From: an uncultured Selenomonas sp.
GTDB lineage: Bacteria; Bacillota; Negativicutes; Selenomonadales; Selenomonadaceae
Length of the DNA stretch: 64,000 bases
Direction of reading: 5' to 3'
Assembly: GCA_905372355.1 (NCBI GenBank)
Contig: CAJPOT010000004.1
Coordinates: 124,001 to 188,000, forward strand
How positions within the stretch are numbered: the stretch's first letter is position 1; every line of letters begins with the position of its first letter. The translations under genes and the position numbers were made by a program. Below the pieces are notes generated by a model. The model had not been told where the DNA came from and did no database searches. It was given only the letters and a program-made list of their open reading frames with translations. This document shows, one piece after another, positions 43,523 through 51,707 of this stretch.

Positions 43523-44519
43523 CCGTATCTTCATCCCCTTCAAAGGCTACTTGTGTAATCTGGACTGCCGAACGCTTGCCTTGAGTGCCCGGCCGGCAAA
43601 GGAACTTGGGCTTCTGCCCGACGAGGATCTTCAGTTCATCCTTGACCTTCGTATCGAGCTGCAGCACATCGCCGAAGCCCAAGGTCAAGAACTCGCGAAT
43701 CGTCATATTGATGGTGCCAAGTTCCACAATCAAAGGAATCGGCGACTTATGAATCTTCTTCTCAAGTGCACGAATCTTGTCCGGGTTGTTGTCCTTCGCG
43801 ACGGAAGCCGCCACCCAGAAGGAAGTCGAGAGTTTCGACATGACGGGCTCCAAGACAAGATACGGGATGCAGAGGGTCATGAAGCCCTCCACCTCACCGA
43901 TCTTGACCTGCACAGTAACGATGATGACCATGTCGCTCGGTGGCACGATCTGCACGAATCCTGGATTCGCCTCGATTGCCTCAAGAATCGGATTGATCTC
44001 AGTCACATTCGACCAAGATTCCTTGAGAAACTCGCTCGCCTTCGCGATAAACTTGCGCATGACCGCTTCTTCAATCTCCGTGAGGATGCGTGGCTTTAGC
44101 GTGTTCTCACCCAAGCCTCCAAATACGCGGTCGATGTAGGCAAAGGCAATGCCCGTGTTGACCTCCATGATGATGTTGCCCTTCAAAGGCGGCAACGCCA
44201 TGACGCCGATGACACTCGGATTACTCAAAGACTGCAGGAATTCCTGGTAAGTGAGCTGCTCCACGGAAACGACTTCCACGTTGACCATCGTCCGCAAATG
44301 GGTAGATAGGTGGGTGTTCAAGAGACGCGCGAAGTTCTCATAGAGCATATTCAGCGTGCGGATCTGGTCTTTCGAGAACTTATCCGGTCGCTTGAAGTCG
44401 TATGTCTTGACCTTTCTCTCTTCCTCTTCCGCCTGCACTTCTTCGGCGGAAACCTCACCGGTCGACAGAGCTGAGAGAAGTTTGTCTATCTCGTTTTGTG
44501 ACAAGACATCTTCTGCCAA
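43515..44519 (-). CDS. fliM: Flagellar motor switch protein FliM
   Basis: This 334-residue protein has an N-terminal CheY-P-binding peptide (LSQNEIDKLLSALS), a CheC-like middle domain (about 50-230, without the phosphatase Glu/Asn pairs) and a C-terminal FliN-like domain (about 250-325). The start codon is TTG (44519) preceded by AAAGGAGGAGG. It overlaps fliY at its 3' end. Confidence 0.95.
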   Translation of the reverse strand: MAEDVLSQNEIDKLLSALSTGEVSAEEVQAEEEERKVKTYDFKRPDKFSKDQIRTLNMLYENFARLLNTHLSTHLRTMVNVEVVSVEQLTYQEFLQSLSNPSVIGVMALPPLKGNIIMEVNTGIAFAYIDRVFGGLGENTLKPRILTEIEEAVMRKFIAKASEFLKESWSNVTEINPILEAIEANPGFVQIVPPSDMVIIVTVQVKIGEVEGFMTLCIPYLVLEPVMSKLSTSFWVAASVAKDNNPDKIRALEKKIHKSPIPLIVELGTINMTIREFLTLGFGDVLQLDTKVKDELKILVGQKPKFLCRPGTQGKRSAVQITQVAFEGDEDTDE

Positions 44520-44555
44520 TCTTCCTCCTCCTTTCTCCCATGCTCAGATGACCCA

Positions 44556-45065
44556 TCACTGCATGAGGAAGCTCGTGATGTAGACCTCATACACCGACCC
44601 TTCACCCAATGCCTTGTTCAGGCTATCGCGCAAGGTCGTCTTCAACTCATCCTGTTTGCCCGCATCGAGTTCCTCAACCTTCAGGGAGCGCAGCGTCTGC
44701 AGTGTCACATCCATGACCTTCGTCTCCGCCGGCGCCAGGAGCTTGCCATCGGCAATATTGTCCTTCTTGCCAGGGTTCATCTCCAGGACAATGCTCGTCT
44801 TCAAGAAGCGCCCCGCTTTGAGGCCACCGACGTTGACGAGTATGCCATCCTTGGGATCGCCGAGCTTGATGAAGACTCCTGGATCGTGGCTCAGCCTCGA
44901 GGGGCCGCCGTCACCAGCATTGTTCGCCATCATATGCTGCGTGATGAAAAAGGAAATACCGACTGCCGCGGCCAACGCCACGACGACGATGACAACGATC
45001 AGGATGATCGGGGACTTCTTGCTCGGCTCTGGAGCAATGGCCTGCACTTCTTTTTCTTCCGCCAT
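44556..45065 (-). CDS. fliL: Flagellar basal-body-associated protein FliL
   Basis: This 169-residue protein has a short cytoplasmic tail, one membrane helix (about 19-42) and a periplasmic stomatin-like domain. FliL rings surround stator units and support torque. GGAGGAGG precedes the ATG. MotA and MotB are not in this window. Located between flbD and fliM, as in Bacillus. Confidence 0.93.
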   Translation of the reverse strand: MAEEKEVQAIAPEPSKKSPIILIVVIVVVALAAAVGISFFITQHMMANNAGDGGPSRLSHDPGVFIKLGDPKDGILVNVGGLKAGRFLKTSIVLEMNPGKKDNIADGKLLAPAETKVMDVTLQTLRSLKVEELDAGKQDELKTTLRDSLNKALGEGSVYEVYITSFLMQ

Positions 45066-45123
45066 GAAACTTCCTCCTCCTAACTCTTCTCTCTATCATC
45101 AATCATCCGAGAAAACCCCGGAA

Positions 45124-45324
45124 TCACAAACCATGCACGCCGCGGCGGTATTCCATGACACGCCGCACGATCTCCTCCATCGATTCTTCCACGATGAGTT
45201 TCTTTCCATTCGTGAGGGTGACGACCGTATCGGGCGTTTCCTCCACCGTTTCTATTATTTCGGCGTTGAGGACGAATTCCCCTTTTTTGTGCGCCTCCGA
45301 CTTGAACTTTGTCAGTTTGATCAT
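45124..45324 (-). CDS. flbD: FlbD/SwrD-family small flagellar protein
   Basis: This 66-residue protein begins MIKLTKF and contains the family pattern VVTLTNGKKLIVEESMEEIVRRV. SwrD in Bacillus raises stator power; the molecular role is not known. It lies between flgE and fliL, the usual position. AAGGATGGG precedes the ATG. Confidence 0.92.
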   Translation of the reverse strand: MIKLTKFKSEAHKKGEFVLNAEIIETVEETPDTVVTLTNGKKLIVEESMEEIVRRVMEYRRGVHGL

Positions 45325-45390
45325 TCGCCCATCCTTTCGCCGTAAGAAGTACGGACAGAAATCCAGCCGTACTCCTTAAGAATAAGTGCG

Positions 45391-45480
45391 GGGACAGGGC
45401 GAGGGGAAGATCCCCCGCCTCCCTGTCCTTATAAGAGCTGAGATACCGCGTACACTGCGGCCTCTCAGTTCAGACTGTCA
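45391..45480 (-). promoter_or_regulatory. Two hairpins in the flgE-flbD gap
   Basis: Hairpin one: GGACAGGG with CCCTGTCC (45392-45399, 45421-45428) plus inner GGGG/CCCC pairs. Hairpin two: CTGAGA with TCTCAG enclosing CCGC/GCGG, within about 45437-45470. No strong T-tract follows on the minus strand. They may protect the flgE message or slow read-through into flbD. Confidence 0.5.
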
Positions 45481-47034
45481 TCAACGCTTCATATTGATGA
45501 CGGTTTCAAGCATCTCATCGCCGACCGTGATGACCTTAGAGTTGGACTGGAAGCCCCTCTGCGTCACGACCATATCAGCGAACTCGTTAGCGATGTCGAC
45601 ATTCGACATCTCAAGCGCCGACGGCGTGAGCGTCAGCCCCAGGGCACTGACCGTCTTGATGTTCGCTGTGCCCGAGTTGTTCGACTCGCTGTAGAGATTC
45701 GCCCCTTTCTTCGTAAGGCCCTGTGCATTATCGAACTGCGCGACGGCAACCTGTGCCAGCGAGCGCTTCTCACCATTCGTGTAAGTGCCCGTCAAGATGC
45801 CGCTCTGATCGGTGTTAATCTCCTTCAGCGTACCCGCAGGATGTCCATCGTAATCTGCCTTGATCGTATCACTGCCGCTGTACTGTGTGAGATTCGTAAG
45901 GTCCACCGACACATTCATCTCGTTAGAGGCACTCGGGCTAAGTGGACCGGAACCTGCGCCATTTTTCAAGGTCAATGTCGGATTGCCCGAGCCATCTCTG
46001 TATTTGCCATTTTGATAAAATCTCAGCACTTGCGCCTTCATCGTCACAGTCGTGTTGCCATCAACTTCCTTGATTGTGCACTTGCTGTCCGTAGTGGCCG
46101 CCGGGTCTGGATTGTAGGGATCAAGCTTTCCTGCAGCATCCGTTCCCGGACTCAAGGTGACACGCCACTTATCGACGCCCAGCGGCGAAGATGAAGTGTC
46201 GGGAATCTTTGTAAATAGGAGTGGCACCTTGTGTTCGTTGCCCAAGCTGTCATAAACCGTCGAAATCGTCGTGATTGGCAGACTCTCACCAACCTTGTAG
46301 CGGTAGCTACTCTTTGCCGTAATCGTACGCGTCGTACCGTCTGATAACGTCAAAGTAAGGGATGTGCTGCCCGTTACACCCGTAGGCAAAGAACCGCTGG
46401 TAAAATCAGTAGCCTGCGCCACGACTGCCTCTCCCGTGATCGAAGTTCCTGTCTGATCGACAATCTTCGTAATCGTCGGCACCGACGAGTTCATATTACC
46501 CTTGTAGGTGACCGTCGTCGTCTTCCGCGCCCCCATGCTGCGCATCGCATCCTTGATCTGGATGCCCTCAGGCGTGCTCTTCGTATCGATGTTGCCGTCT
46601 TCATCGGCGTTCCACCCAACGACATGATGCCCCGAGCCAGGGACAACATAGTTGTAATTCGCATCAAAGGAAAACGCTCCTGCGCGCGTATAATACTTGT
46701 CTTTGCCACCCTTATCGGTCGAGACAACAAAGAGTCCGTTGCCCGACAAAGCAAGATCCGTATTCTTTCCCGTCGACTGCGTCGAAGCGTCATTGAAGAG
46801 CAAGTCAATGCTTGCAACGCCGACGCCGAGGCCGATCTGCTTGGGGTTTGTACCGCCGACAGTATCCGTCGGCGCGGCAGCGCCCGTCTGCGTCTGATAG
46901 AGCGTGTCTGCAAACGTCACACGGCTCGATTTGAAACCAATCGTATTGACATTCGCGATGTTGTTGCCTATGACGTCCATGCGCGTCTGGTGGCTCTTAA
47001 GCCCCGATACGCCGGAGAAAAGAGAACGCATCAT
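45481..47034 (-). CDS. flgE: Flagellar hook protein FlgE
   Basis: This 517-residue protein is intermediate between short Bacillus and long forms. It has N-terminal D0 helices (MRSLFSGVSGLKSHQTRMDVIGNNIANVNT in part) and a C-terminal partner helix (ALEMSNVDIANEFADMVV, TQRGFQSNSKVI), with a large variable surface domain between. About 130 copies form the hook. AAAGGAG precedes the ATG. It is flanked on both sides by hairpin-rich gaps (45391-45480 and 47066-47118), unlike its neighbours. Confidence 0.95.
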   Translation of the reverse strand: MMRSLFSGVSGLKSHQTRMDVIGNNIANVNTIGFKSSRVTFADTLYQTQTGAAAPTDTVGGTNPKQIGLGVGVASIDLLFNDASTQSTGKNTDLALSGNGLFVVSTDKGGKDKYYTRAGAFSFDANYNYVVPGSGHHVVGWNADEDGNIDTKSTPEGIQIKDAMRSMGARKTTTVTYKGNMNSSVPTITKIVDQTGTSITGEAVVAQATDFTSGSLPTGVTGSTSLTLTLSDGTTRTITAKSSYRYKVGESLPITTISTVYDSLGNEHKVPLLFTKIPDTSSSPLGVDKWRVTLSPGTDAAGKLDPYNPDPAATTDSKCTIKEVDGNTTVTMKAQVLRFYQNGKYRDGSGNPTLTLKNGAGSGPLSPSASNEMNVSVDLTNLTQYSGSDTIKADYDGHPAGTLKEINTDQSGILTGTYTNGEKRSLAQVAVAQFDNAQGLTKKGANLYSESNNSGTANIKTVSALGLTLTPSALEMSNVDIANEFADMVVTQRGFQSNSKVITVGDEMLETVINMKR

Positions 47035-47065
47035 AATGTATCAATCTCCTTTATTTGGTGCAGCT

Positions 47066-47118
47066 GGAAGGGCGGGCGAACCCGCCTTCCCCGGCTCGCT
47101 TCTGTCAGTCGGCGAGCC
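47066..47118 (-). promoter_or_regulatory. Hairpin cluster between the TIGR02530 gene and flgE
   Basis: GGAAGG/CCTTCC with GCGGG/CCCGC (47066-47090, one bulge), then GGCTCGC (47093-47099) with GCGAGCC (47112-47118). It lies 30-80 bases upstream of the flgE ATG, in the leader if the message is cleaved here. Confidence 0.5.
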
Positions 47119-47139
47119 AAAGCCTCCCGAAGGACCAGC

Positions 47140-47514
47140 TCAGAGAATCGCTGCACTGTCGATGTTCGTGAAAATATTGTCCTTGGCGCTCATGCCGTCC
47201 ATGGCCGTGATGACCGTCCTGTTCCTGATACTCACGACGAGCGCGACGTCGTTCATATAGATCAGGGATTCCCTTGCCCCCTTCGAAGCCATCTTGTTGA
47301 CGGCGTCGCCAAGCCTTGAAAGTTCTTCATCGCTGAGGTCGATGCCACGCGCTCTCATGCGTTCTGTGGCATGAGCCGAAAAGCTGACCTCGGATTTGGC
47401 CTTCTCAAGCTCGGCAGCAAAGGAAGGGGCATTCTTCTGCGATGCCGGCTGTTTTGCAGCAGGCATCTGCGGCAGGAGCGGCTGGGACGGAAGGTAAATT
47501 CTTGCGTCAGCCAT
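47140..47514 (-). CDS. Flagellar operon protein of the TIGR02530 family
   Basis: This 124-residue protein has a Pro-rich start and a conserved C-terminal half: SFSAHATERMRARGIDLSDE followed by MNDVALVVSIRNRTVITAMD. This is the TIGR02530 family found between flgD and flgE in Firmicutes-type operons. Its function is unknown; it may be exported or act in hook assembly. 15 bases after flgD. Confidence 0.85.
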   Translation of the reverse strand: MADARIYLPSQPLLPQMPAAKQPASQKNAPSFAAELEKAKSEVSFSAHATERMRARGIDLSDEELSRLGDAVNKMASKGARESLIYMNDVALVVSIRNRTVITAMDGMSAKDNIFTNIDSAAIL

Positions 47515-47529
47515 ATTCTCCTCCGTGCT

Positions 47530-48075
47530 TCATGTTCCCGATGCGGAGGCTTTCTTCGTCGGCGGATCGGCAATCGCTTCAATTTCCGAAACCTCGACCT
47601 CATGCAGCTTGCCCTTCGCATCCTGTGCGACGACCATCGGCTTGCCGTTCAAAACCTTGACGCCTCGGACATTTCCTGCAAAGGTTTCCGAATTGGTCTT
47701 GGGATTTCCCTCCGCATCCTTCGTCTTCGTCACGTGCGTCCACTGGATGTTCTTGCCAATCATATTGCTCAAAGAGCCGACAAGCACGGAGCTGTCGATG
47801 TTCGATACGAGCTTCGAGACGTTTTCAAAGCCTTTGACCATCTGTGTCATCTGCTCGAGCGACGAGAACTGCGCGAGCTGGGCAATGTACTGCGTGTTGT
47901 CGTCCGGGCTCAGAGGATCCTGATGTCTGAGCTGCGTCACAAGAAGCTGTAGGAAGGCATCCTTGCCGAGCGAGTCGTTCTTCCTAACCGTCTTTCCCTG
48001 CTGCGCCGCTTCATACTTGGCACGATCATACTTCACACCATCGACCGTGATGGTGTTGAGGTTTGTTCCGTTCAT
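47530..48075 (-). CDS. flgD: Hook cap protein FlgD (short form)
   Basis: This 181-residue protein has the FlgD N-terminal motif LGKDAFLQLLVTQLRHQDP (about 36-54) and SSLEQM. The C-terminal half resembles the short Firmicutes form without the Fn3/TUDOR domains of enteric FlgD. It caps the growing hook. 32 bases after fliK. Confidence 0.93.
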   Translation of the reverse strand: MNGTNLNTITVDGVKYDRAKYEAAQQGKTVRKNDSLGKDAFLQLLVTQLRHQDPLSPDDNTQYIAQLAQFSSLEQMTQMVKGFENVSKLVSNIDSSVLVGSLSNMIGKNIQWTHVTKTKDAEGNPKTNSETFAGNVRGVKVLNGKPMVVAQDAKGKLHEVEVSEIEAIADPPTKKASASGT

Positions 48076-48107
48076 ATCGTTCTCCTTTCTTCATTATCTT
48101 GAAATCA

Positions 48108-49850
48108 TCAAATGCGATAGTCCACGCCGTCCTGTGCGAGCACGCCCTGCTGTGCATTCGCTGCGAGAGCCTGCTGCTCCTCTTCAAAGGATGCAAGAGC
48201 CTGCTGAGCGTCACGCCCCTGGCTGCTGCCCTGACCGCTATGCTGTGCATAACGAGCGTTCGCGTCCTGCTGACCGTCCATCAGCGAATTGTCGCCAAGA
48301 CCTGCATAAACGCCAACATTGTCGACCTTCAATCCCTGCGCCTGCAGCTCGTGTTTGAGTTGGATCATCGAAGTCTCGATGATGGCGCGCACAGAAGCAT
48401 TGTCCGTGTGGAACGTCGCATTGACCGCGCCGCTTGCGGCGACGGAAACCTTGAGCGTCAGTTCGCCAAGATGCTCTGGCTTCAAGCGGATGACCATCTC
48501 TGTCTGTTCGGGCATACGTAGAAGCCTTGCCTGCTCGACGATCTGCCTTGCCACCTCGTAGTCTTTCTGTGGAGCTGCGGATGCTGTCGACTGCACTTCG
48601 GCAGTTTCCTGCAATGCGGTCTGGAACGTCACGCCGGGATTCGCCTGGGAAGCATGACCCACCTCCTGGCCTCCTTGCGGAGTCTGTGCGGCTTCTGTAA
48701 AAAGCTGCATGGCAGAACTCGCCTTCGGTTTCGCTGCGCTTCCACCCAATGCCTGTGTTGCTGCAGTCTGGAAAAACGCATTGTTTTCCTGCGCCCTGTC
48801 ATCCTGCGATGCCTGTTGCTCGTTAAAGAACCCGGCAAAGTTCCCATTCGAAGAACTTTGTGTCAGATCTTGCCCCCCTTCTGCCAGATTAGCAGACTGT
48901 ATCGGAGCGACCTTGGTGTCCACAGTCGAAACAGGCAACGGCGTCGCTTCTCCATTCAGAGTCGAGGAAGCTGCAGTCTGACGCGAACTTTCTACTGTCC
49001 CCGTCGTAACCGAAGCCATCGGCTGTCGGGCCAAGGTACGCAAAAGCACATCGGGCAATTCCGCGTCAGCTTCCACCATATTTAGATCCGCCGGCAGAGA
49101 AGCCTCTACCGATTCCGCAGTGAAGATGTCTGCTTCTATCTGCGATGGATATTCTGTCGCTGCAAGCATTCCTGCTTGCGACGTCGGCAACAAGGTTCTG
49201 TGAGGAAGCGCTCGGAGCAAGTCCTGTTCCGTCCTTTCGCTGCGTGAAAGCAGTGCAGCAAGATGGTTTATATCCGCAGCCTTGTTCTGTGGCACCTCCT
49301 GCATCTTCGCAGCGCCGTCACCGGCCTTGTCCTGCGAAACTGCCGCCTTTGTTTCACCCACGGGCATCTCGTCCTGCGGCGAAAGTTCCACGTCCCCTTG
49401 TTGTATTGCAGCTTTATCCAACAAAGCGATTGAGGCAGGGTCCGTTGTCTCCTCCACGGAGGCAGGCAACACCACCAAGACGGACGTTTCCGACTGTGCG
49501 GCTTCGCCAACAGCAGCGACATTCTTCACCGAGGCATTTTTAACGGCCTCCACGGTTTCCACCGCTTCTGCCGCCGGATTTCCAGTACTGAGATCCGCCT
49601 GTTTCGTTTGCTGCGAAGCGGCAAGCGATGCGGCCAAGGGATCCTTTTCTGCGGCTTCCACCGTCCCGGCAAGACTCTGCTTCAGCGTCTTGAGCTTTGC
49701 AAGCGTCCTGTCGAACGACGGATTCTTCGCCCCGCGATCAGCCGTCGTCCCCGCCTGACTTGCAGGACGCACAGCCTCGACGGCGTTTGTCTTCATCGTC
49801 TTATTTGGTGCCGGTGCAACATTCATGAGATTCACCTGTACATCATTCAT
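48108..49850 (-). CDS. fliK: Flagellar hook-length control protein FliK
   Basis: This 580-residue protein has a long, Ala/Gln/Thr-rich unstructured N-terminal ruler (about 1-440) and a conserved C-terminal Flg_hook domain (about 455-540: MVIRLKPEHLGELTLKVS). It measures hook length and triggers the FlhB switch. AAAGGAGGTG lies 6 bases before ATG 49850; the GTG at 49859 is inside the ribosome site. Low sequence conservation of the ruler is normal. Confidence 0.9.
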   Translation of the reverse strand: MNDVQVNLMNVAPAPNKTMKTNAVEAVRPASQAGTTADRGAKNPSFDRTLAKLKTLKQSLAGTVEAAEKDPLAASLAASQQTKQADLSTGNPAAEAVETVEAVKNASVKNVAAVGEAAQSETSVLVVLPASVEETTDPASIALLDKAAIQQGDVELSPQDEMPVGETKAAVSQDKAGDGAAKMQEVPQNKAADINHLAALLSRSERTEQDLLRALPHRTLLPTSQAGMLAATEYPSQIEADIFTAESVEASLPADLNMVEADAELPDVLLRTLARQPMASVTTGTVESSRQTAASSTLNGEATPLPVSTVDTKVAPIQSANLAEGGQDLTQSSSNGNFAGFFNEQQASQDDRAQENNAFFQTAATQALGGSAAKPKASSAMQLFTEAAQTPQGGQEVGHASQANPGVTFQTALQETAEVQSTASAAPQKDYEVARQIVEQARLLRMPEQTEMVIRLKPEHLGELTLKVSVAASGAVNATFHTDNASVRAIIETSMIQLKHELQAQGLKVDNVGVYAGLGDNSLMDGQQDANARYAQHSGQGSSQGRDAQQALASFEEEQQALAANAQQGVLAQDGVDYRI

Positions 49851-49912
49851 CTTTATCACCTCCTTTCAAATAAGCTTATATAGCATCAGGCAGAGCCTGC
49901 TGCTTGCCGTTT

Positions 49913-50539
49913 TCACTGTGCCGTCTCATCTGTCGGCTGGCTTTCATCCGCTGCATTCTGTGGATTCTGTCCTTGACGGTCGAGCGGCGAGATGACCTTC
50001 TTCGGCACACCTGTATACATAAGTTTCGTCAAGCGAGCCGACTGGTCGGCATCCATCGCAGCAAGCGTTTTCGCCGCCTGTGATTCATCCATCTTCTGCA
50101 GGATGGCGACGGAGAGATCGTCGTCGAGATCTTTCATGACCTCGGCCGCCTGCTGCGGTTTCATCTCGTTGTAAACGCGCGCGAGCTTCGAGACACGCTT
50201 CTTTTCCTGCGCCTCGCGCTCCTTCATCTGCTTCTCAATTTCTTCCTTCGTCAGCACTTTGGGTTTCGATGTCCCCTTATCCTTGTCTTTGTCAGGATTC
50301 GGCTTGCTGTCCGTCATTTCTTCCTTCGTCTTTCCCACCGCCTCTTCCTTCGGCGTCTCTCCCGTCTCAGGCGCAGGCTTTACGAAGAATTCCCCGATGA
50401 TAGGCATATCGTATAATTTCAGTTTCTCATTCATCGTACTCGCATCAAAGATCTGCAAGTACACGCCGAGCAGGAAGCCTCCCACGACAAGCACGAGCAG
50501 CAATATTGCGGCGAGTGCGATTTTGACCATCTTCTTCAT
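49913..50539 (-). CDS. MotE-like flagellar protein (YlxF position)
   Basis: This 208-residue protein has one N-terminal membrane helix (about 6-28), a charged linker (about 55-105), a coiled coil (about 105-130) and an MgtE-N-like helical domain (NEMKPQQAAEVMKDLDDDLSVA, then LAAMDADQSARLTKLM). This layout matches MotE/YlxF proteins, which chaperone a motor protein in some bacteria and lie between fliJ and fliK in Bacillus. Specific partner here unknown. Confidence 0.78.
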   Translation of the reverse strand: MKKMVKIALAAILLLVLVVGGFLLGVYLQIFDASTMNEKLKLYDMPIIGEFFVKPAPETGETPKEEAVGKTKEEMTDSKPNPDKDKDKGTSKPKVLTKEEIEKQMKEREAQEKKRVSKLARVYNEMKPQQAAEVMKDLDDDLSVAILQKMDESQAAKTLAAMDADQSARLTKLMYTGVPKKVISPLDRQGQNPQNAADESQPTDETAQ

Positions 50540-50614
50540 TTCGGGCTTCTGCTCCTTTCGGGACTGCGCAGGACTCTCCCAGCGAAAAGTCCCTCCTTCA
50601 TTCCCCGCATCTCT

Positions 50615-51220
50615 TTATCGATAGAGGTCGAGAACCTTATTCACGTAATTCTGCGTCTCAGCGTAAGGCGGCACGCCATCATAGTCCTTAACCGCCTGAG
50701 GGCCTGCATTGTAGGCAGCAATCGCTTTTTTCATGTCGCCGCCGAACGTATCGAGCATCTGCTTGAGGTAATGCGCACCACCCTCGATATTCTGCTTCTC
50801 GTCGTAGGGATTGACGCCGAGCGCTGCCGCCGTATCTGGCATCAGCTGCATGACGCCAACGGCTCCGACGTCGGACACCTCACTCTGATTGCCGCTTGAC
50901 TCCGCTTCTGCGACAGCAGCGACGAGGCGCGAGTCAAGTCCGTACTTCGCCGCGGCTTCCTGGATGAATCGCGTCGTCTCATTCGATGCGCCAGAAAGCT
51001 GTGTGGAAGCCTCGGTGGGCGTCATCTTTGCGGCATCCGTCTTTGCTGTCGCTCCCACCCCAGTCGTCTGCGGCGGGGTCGCGCCGTCGTTCTTCTTGAG
51101 TTCAGCATCCAATGCTCGCTGGAAGCCAACCGCCGTGCCGGGCACGGGGCCTTCGATGCCGAATCTCCTCTGGATTTCAGATATTCTCGCCTGTATTGCC
51201 TCAACGCCCGAGAGTTCCAT
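50615..51220 (-). CDS. Flagellar-operon lytic transglycosylase (SLT fold)
   Basis: This 201-residue protein has a C-terminal SLT lysozyme-like domain (about 80-200) with catalytic Glu107 in AEAESSGNQ, the GVMQLMP motif, NIEGGAHYL and AAYNAGP. It cleaves peptidoglycan to let the rod pass. No signal peptide is present, so export through the flagellar apparatus is likely, as for FlgJ. I took ATG 51220 (MELSGVE), 10 bases after AAGGAG; ATG 51229 is only 1 base from it. Placed between fliJ and motE-like. Confidence 0.88.
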   Translation of the reverse strand: MELSGVEAIQARISEIQRRFGIEGPVPGTAVGFQRALDAELKKNDGATPPQTTGVGATAKTDAAKMTPTEASTQLSGASNETTRFIQEAAAKYGLDSRLVAAVAEAESSGNQSEVSDVGAVGVMQLMPDTAAALGVNPYDEKQNIEGGAHYLKQMLDTFGGDMKKAIAAYNAGPQAVKDYDGVPPYAETQNYVNKVLDLYR

Positions 51221-51239
51221 CACGTTCATTCTCCTTATC

Positions 51240-51692
51240 CTACATGTTTATGCCCCGCATATAGAGCTGCAAGCCAATCTCATCCAAAAGCTTCTGCTCC
51301 TCGAGAAGTGCCTCTTCCTTGTATTGCTGAAGCCGCTTCGCCTTGAGCTGCTCGATGCTCTTAAGCTTGTTCATAATCAGCAGGAGCGCTTTGAGTCTTT
51401 TTTGCCGTTCTGCGCGGCTTCTGAGAATCTGCTCCTGTTGATTTTCAATCTGTCCCCTTTTCCATTCGAAGAAACTGTTGAATGTCAAGAGCCGTCCGAG
51501 AGAAATCGTATGCCCATCCGTCAATCGATCATAATCCTTCTTGCCTTGCTGCATTTCCGCCAGAAGTTCGCCGAGCTTCTCCTTGTCTGCTTCGAGCCTC
51601 CTCGACGCCTCAGCAAACTGCACTTCAGCCTCTTCCTTTTTCGAACGCGTGACCTTCAGCAGGGTTTCCAATTTGAAGCGAAATCTCTTCAT
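51240..51692 (-). CDS. fliJ: Flagellar export chaperone FliJ
   Basis: This 150-residue, almost wholly coiled-coil protein opens with MKRFRFKLETLLKVTRSKKEE, typical of FliJ. It sits in the centre of the FliI hexamer and couples it to FlhA. ATG 51692 is chosen with GAGGGG upstream; GTG 51701 is possible. Fifteen bases after fliI. Confidence 0.9.
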   Translation of the reverse strand: MKRFRFKLETLLKVTRSKKEEAEVQFAEASRRLEADKEKLGELLAEMQQGKKDYDRLTDGHTISLGRLLTFNSFFEWKRGQIENQQEQILRSRAERQKRLKALLLIMNKLKSIEQLKAKRLQQYKEEALLEEQKLLDEIGLQLYMRGINM

Positions 51693-51707
51693 CAGGCGCA
51701 CCCCTCA

